This document shows, piece after piece, positions 39,997 through 43,077 of a stretch of DNA of 43,077 nt; within the stretch, counting starts at the first letter, position 1, and each line of letters opens with the position of its first letter. The DNA is taken from positions 1 through 43,077 of the forward strand of contig DATLXH010000072.1 of assembly GCA_035576005.1 (NCBI GenBank), read 5' to 3'. The notes beneath the pieces were generated by a model. It made no database searches and was not told the origin of the DNA. It saw only the letters and a program-made list of their open reading frames with translations. This DNA is from DATLXH01 sp035576005. Its GTDB lineage: Bacteria > Acidobacteriota > Thermoanaerobaculia > Gp7-AA8. The position numbers and the translations under genes were made by a program.

Positions 39997-42453
39997 ATGG
40001 GCAATGAATCGGAGCACACTCGCGGCACTATAATCGTTCGGAAAGTGAAACCAGGAACTCGCATCGGGTCGTACGAAATCGTTTCGCCGCTTGGTTCCGG
40101 CGGCATGGGCACGGTCTACCGGGCGCTCGACACGAAGCTCAACCGGCCAGTTGCCATCAAGTTCCTGTCGAACGAACTGGCCGACCCAGCCGCGCGGCGT
40201 CGCTTCCAGCGCGAGGCGCAGTTGGCTTCATCGCTGAACCACCCGCACATTCTCACAGTCCACGATGCGGGTGAATTCGACGGCCGGCAGTATCTGGTGA
40301 CCGAGTTCGTCGATGGCTGGACATTGAAGGATTGGGCGCGGGCTGAGAAGCGAACCTGGCGACAGATCGTCGAGTTGCTGGCTGGCGTCGCCGATGGGCT
40401 TTCTGCCGCGCACGCGGCGGGGATCACACACCGCGACATCAAGCCCGCCAACATCCTAGTGGCCAGGAACGGCTACGCCAAACTGGCGGACTTCGGCCTG
40501 GCCAAGCTGGCTCAAACGAGCACGCCCGAGGACGTGACCGCGCAGTTGTGGGACGATCTCACCCGCCCCGGAATGATCGTGGGAACGGTCGAGTACATGT
40601 GCCCCGAGCAGGCCTCGGGCCTTCCGCTCGACGCACGCTGCGACGTCTTCTCGTTCGGCGTGGTTCTTTACGAGATGCTCGCACGGAGGAAGCCCTTCGC
40701 AGGCGCGACGGATCTCGAAGTGCTGAAGACCATCTCCCACGGGACGCCCGAGCCGCTGTCTGAAGAGGTTCCAGCCGCGCTGCGATCGGTGGTGGAAAAG
40801 GCGCTGGAGAAAGACCCAGCCGACCGCTATCAGATCATGGGGGAGATGGTCGTCGACCTGCGACGGCTGGCGCGACAGACCGTCGGGCAAACCTCATCGA
40901 CGCCAGGTTCCGCGGGCCGGGTCGAAACGCGGCAGAAGCTCTGGTGGATCCGGAGACCGGCGCTGGCCTGGGCAGCAGTTGCCGCGCTCGCGCTCCCCGG
41001 TACGGTCTGGCTGCTTCGGCCTCGTTCACCCATCGCCGCGCCGGTGGCGCAGGCGATTCGGTCGATCGCGGTTCTTCCGTTCGAGAATGCGACCCGCGAT
41101 ACTCAGGGCGACTATTTGAGTGATGGCCTGACCGAGGGGCTCATCAACGCCTTGTCGCGGCTGCCGGACCTCCGCGTCGTCGCCAGGACCACCGCGTTCA
41201 CATTCAAAGGAAAGCCGCTCAACCTCGACGACATTCGAGAAAAACTCAGCGTTGACGCGGTACTCACTGGAAAACTCGTCACGCGCGGGAGCAACCTCGT
41301 GGTTCAAGCCGACCTGATCGACACATCGACCGGAACACAGCTCTGGGGCGAGCGTTACGAGCAGCCGGCTGAGAACGTTCTCTCTCTGGAACAGGATCTG
41401 GTGAGCGCCATTGCGGGCCAGCTACGACCGAAGCTCAGGCCCGAACAACAGCAGCGCGTCGCAAAGCAATCGACTCAGAGCAGCGAGGCCTATGCTCTCT
41501 ATTTGAAAGGGCGGTATCACTGGAACCGGAGAAACCGTGAGGCGATGCTGAAGGCGAAAGACTATTTCGAGCAGGCGATCCGTGTCGATCCGGCATTCGC
41601 GCTCGCCTACAGCGGACTGGCCGACACCTCCAATATTCTTCGCCCGGGAAACGTTGACGCGGAGCGCCTCGCCCGGCGTGCCCTGGAATTGCAACCGGAG
41701 CTCGCCGAGGCGCACGCGTCGCTCGGACTTGTTCTGCACTCACGCTTCGAGTGGACCGGCGCGACCAACGCTCTTCGCACGGCAATGAGGTTGAACCCGA
41801 GCTACGCCAGCGCACATCAGTGGTACTCGGGAGTCCTGCTCGGGCAGGGCCGGCTCGAAGAGAGCCTGCGTGAGATTCAAACGGCGCAGCGGCTGGATCC
41901 TCTCGCCCCGATCATGATGGCGAATACAGCAAACCGGCTGATTGCCTTGCGGGACTTCCCGGCTGCGCTCGTAGAGGCGAACAAAGCGCTGGATCTCGAC
42001 CCGCAGTTCCGCGATGGGTACGGGACGCTCGGATACGCCTACGAAGGGATGAAACGGTATGAAGAGGCTACGGCAGCCTATCAGAAAGTCGCGAGTCTGC
42101 CGGGGCCATCTGTATTCGCGGATGCTTCACTGGCGCGGATGATGATCAGGAGCGGGAAAACGGCCGAGGCGAAAGAAAAGCTCGCCACGATCCTCGCTGA
42201 TCCCGATCACGGTCAGTACTGGTTTCTGATCGCTTCGGTGTACGCGGAGCTCGGCGAGCGTGAGCGCGCGATCCAGTGGCTCGAAAAGGGTTTCGAGGAA
42301 ACCCAGGGCCGAGCCTTTTACAGTCTGCGCACGCCGATGTTCGACGCCCTGCGTGACGACGCACGGTTCCAGCGCTTTCTTCGAAAAGTTGAAGCGGGGC
42401 GGCCACCCTCGAGCGCGGCGAGAATGAAACAGCCGCCGACGGTCACCCATTAA
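39997..42453 (+). CDS. Ser/Thr protein kinase with TolB-like and TPR domains
   Basis: 818 residues. The kinase domain at 24-300 has LGSGGMGTVYRA, catalytic K55, THRD 144-147, DFG 165-167 and GTVEYMCPEQ, so it should be active. A membrane helix lies at about 325-345. A TolB/FlgO-like N-terminal-type domain lies at about 355-475 (IAVLPFENATRDTQGDYLSDGLTEGL, LTGKLVTRGSNLVVQADLID, GTQLWGERY). TPR repeats follow to about 790. This layout is common in one-component envelope signalling proteins. A GTG at 40045 (MKPGTRIGSYE) is an alternative start; TATAAT lies 11 bases before it. Confidence 0.88.
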   Translation: MGNESEHTRGTIIVRKVKPGTRIGSYEIVSPLGSGGMGTVYRALDTKLNRPVAIKFLSNELADPAARRRFQREAQLASSLNHPHILTVHDAGEFDGRQYLVTEFVDGWTLKDWARAEKRTWRQIVELLAGVADGLSAAHAAGITHRDIKPANILVARNGYAKLADFGLAKLAQTSTPEDVTAQLWDDLTRPGMIVGTVEYMCPEQASGLPLDARCDVFSFGVVLYEMLARRKPFAGATDLEVLKTISHGTPEPLSEEVPAALRSVVEKALEKDPADRYQIMGEMVVDLRRLARQTVGQTSSTPGSAGRVETRQKLWWIRRPALAWAAVAALALPGTVWLLRPRSPIAAPVAQAIRSIAVLPFENATRDTQGDYLSDGLTEGLINALSRLPDLRVVARTTAFTFKGKPLNLDDIREKLSVDAVLTGKLVTRGSNLVVQADLIDTSTGTQLWGERYEQPAENVLSLEQDLVSAIAGQLRPKLRPEQQQRVAKQSTQSSEAYALYLKGRYHWNRRNREAMLKAKDYFEQAIRVDPAFALAYSGLADTSNILRPGNVDAERLARRALELQPELAEAHASLGLVLHSRFEWTGATNALRTAMRLNPSYASAHQWYSGVLLGQGRLEESLREIQTAQRLDPLAPIMMANTANRLIALRDFPAALVEANKALDLDPQFRDGYGTLGYAYEGMKRYEEATAAYQKVASLPGPSVFADASLARMMIRSGKTAEAKEKLATILADPDHGQYWFLIASVYAELGERERAIQWLEKGFEETQGRAFYSLRTPMFDALRDDARFQRFLRKVEAGRPPSSAARMKQPPTVTH

Positions 42454-42538
42454 GCCTCAATCGAACTGCACGTTCGATCACGCGAGAGCTCGAAAGATCC
42501 TTTCTCCCCAGGGCGGATGACAAATGGTAAAATTCGTT

Positions 42539-42555
42539 GTACAGTCATCCTGTAC
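42539..42555. promoter_or_regulatory. YefM-type operator palindrome
   Basis: GTACAG (42539-42544) and CTGTAC (42550-42555) form a perfect inverted repeat with a 5-base centre, nine bases before the antitoxin ATG. YefM operators carry TGTACA-type palindromes, so this fits autoregulation by the antitoxin. A TAAAAT at 42528-42533 could be the -10 box. Confidence 0.6.
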
Positions 42556-42563
42556 TGGATCAC

Positions 42564-42854
42564 ATGGCCGCTGAAACAACATATACACACGCGCGGGCAA
42601 ACCTGAAGGCGCTGCTCGATGAAGTCGTTGAGTCGCGTGCACCCGTCATCATCCGTCGGCGCGACGGTGAGGACGTAGCCGTGATCGCGGCAGAAGAACT
42701 TCGCGGACTCATCGAAACCGCTCATTTGCTGCGTTCTCCGAACAACGCTGAGCGTCTGTTGCGCGCGCTCGGCCGAGCTCAGAAGCGGAAAGTTCGTCCC
42801 GAACCGCTCGACAAGCTCCGGCGCGAACTAGGCCTTGACGAAGAGCTCGAATAA
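42564..42854 (+). CDS. yefM: YefM/Phd-family antitoxin
   Basis: 96 residues from ATG 42564. The N-terminal DNA-binding and dimer fold is typical: TTYTHARANLKALLDEVVES, then APVIIRRRDGEDVAVIAAEELRGLIETAHLLRSPNNAERLL. The C-terminal tail is basic and then acidic (LGLDEELE) and should wrap the toxin. It is preceded by a perfect GTACAG/CTGTAC palindrome. The downstream frame encodes YoeB-like sequence and overlaps its end, as in yefM-yoeB modules. Confidence 0.88.
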   Translation: MAAETTYTHARANLKALLDEVVESRAPVIIRRRDGEDVAVIAAEELRGLIETAHLLRSPNNAERLLRALGRAQKRKVRPEPLDKLRRELGLDEELE

Positions 42855-43077
42855 GGCCTCGCGTCTGGCCGTATTCCACCCGGAGTTCCGGGAGGATCTT
42901 CACTTCTGGGTAAAGAACGATCGAAGAGTCGCGCTTCGAGCGATCGACCTGATCGAAGCAATCATTCGCGAACCGTTCACCGGTATTGGTAAACCTGAGC
43001 CGCTCAAGTATCTGGCTGACGGCGCATGGTCCCGCAGGCTCACTCAGGAGCACCGCGTTGTCTACCTCGTCAAGAGT
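42835..43077 (+). CDS. yoeB: YoeB-family mRNA interferase toxin, partial
   Basis: The frame runs off the window end; at least 81 codons are visible. VFHPEFREDLHFWVKNDRRVA and then REPFTGIGKPEPLKYLADGA, WSRRLTQEHRVVYLV match YoeB, whose catalytic residues (Glu in the first part, Arg and His in W-S-R-R...E-H-R) are present. The start is not clear: TTG 42835 overlaps the antitoxin gene by 20 nt and CTG 42865 is also possible; no ATG is available. YoeB cleaves ribosome-bound mRNA at the A site when freed from YefM. Confidence 0.8.
   Translation, partial: MTKSSNKASRLAVFHPEFREDLHFWVKNDRRVALRAIDLIEAIIREPFTGIGKPEPLKYLADGAWSRRLTQEHRVVYLVKS

Noticed and set aside
1..43077. tRNA or rRNA genes
   Set aside because: No cloverleaf with GTTCRANNC and CCA-type end or rRNA core sequence was noticed on either strand; a tRNAscan run would settle it.

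Overview
The window looks like the chromosome of an uncultured, GC-rich Gram-negative bacterium. The best guess is an Acidobacteriota-type lineage. This rests on gene content only: many secreted and lipoprotein genes of unknown function, large one-component Ser/Thr kinases fused to effector domains, DUF4331 and DUF885 proteins, Mla-type lipid transport, and intergenic DNA packed with short palindromic repeats. I see no rRNA, tRNA, CRISPR array, intact transposase or phage gene.

Layout. 1-441: a structured hairpin with a T tract, then repeats. 442-5165: tetrapyrrole operon with a HemX/CcsA-like membrane protein, hemA, hemC and a cobA-hemD fusion. 5369-9237: a 1076-residue membrane protein, probably a GT-C-type glycosyltransferase, coupled to an Sfp-type phosphopantetheinyl transferase. 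9305-9486: a large palindromic repeat. 9500-10805: divergent TPR protein and small lipoprotein. 10909-13103: fmt-rsmB. 13344-13780: HU gene with a clear promoter and terminator. 13815-17052 (minus strand): dGTPase, GNAT, PhzF and a PuuD-like membrane protein. 17250-20756: SDR, alr, mlaE and mlaF. 20757-21270: nested repeats. 21240-23989 (minus strand): scpB-rluB-cmk.

24256-25129: a compact operon of an ECF sigma factor, a 28-residue membrane microprotein and a two-helix membrane protein. 25530-27738: a secreted DUF4331 protein and a secreted beta-rich protein, closed by a perfect 17-bp terminator stem. 27781-28580: repeats and no gene. 28581-30521: a lipoprotein divergent from a GntR regulator, with an exact 17-bp tandem repeat between them. 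30669-32610 (minus strand): membrane protein, ECF sigma and zinc-type anti-sigma factor, all overlapping. 32716-35875 (minus strand): a mini PQQ-repeat protein, a DUF885 lipoprotein and a DUF4097-like protein. 36120-39080 (minus strand): a kinase-PEGA-FGE-hydrolase fusion. 39373-39927: a gene graveyard with a frameshifted haloperoxidase start and an acyl-CoA synthetase tail. 39997-42453: a kinase-TolB-TPR protein. 42539-43077: a YefM/YoeB toxin-antitoxin module, cut by the window end.

Housekeeping genes are tightly packed with 1-17 nt overlaps. The accessory theme is envelope sensing: two ECF modules, two transmembrane kinases, lipoproteins and lipid transport. The most unusual points are the roughly 180-bp inverted-repeat element family that has invaded gene boundaries (it underlies the fmt start region and the cmk C-terminus), the two sigma/membrane-protein operons, and the kinase-FGE-hydrolase fusion.
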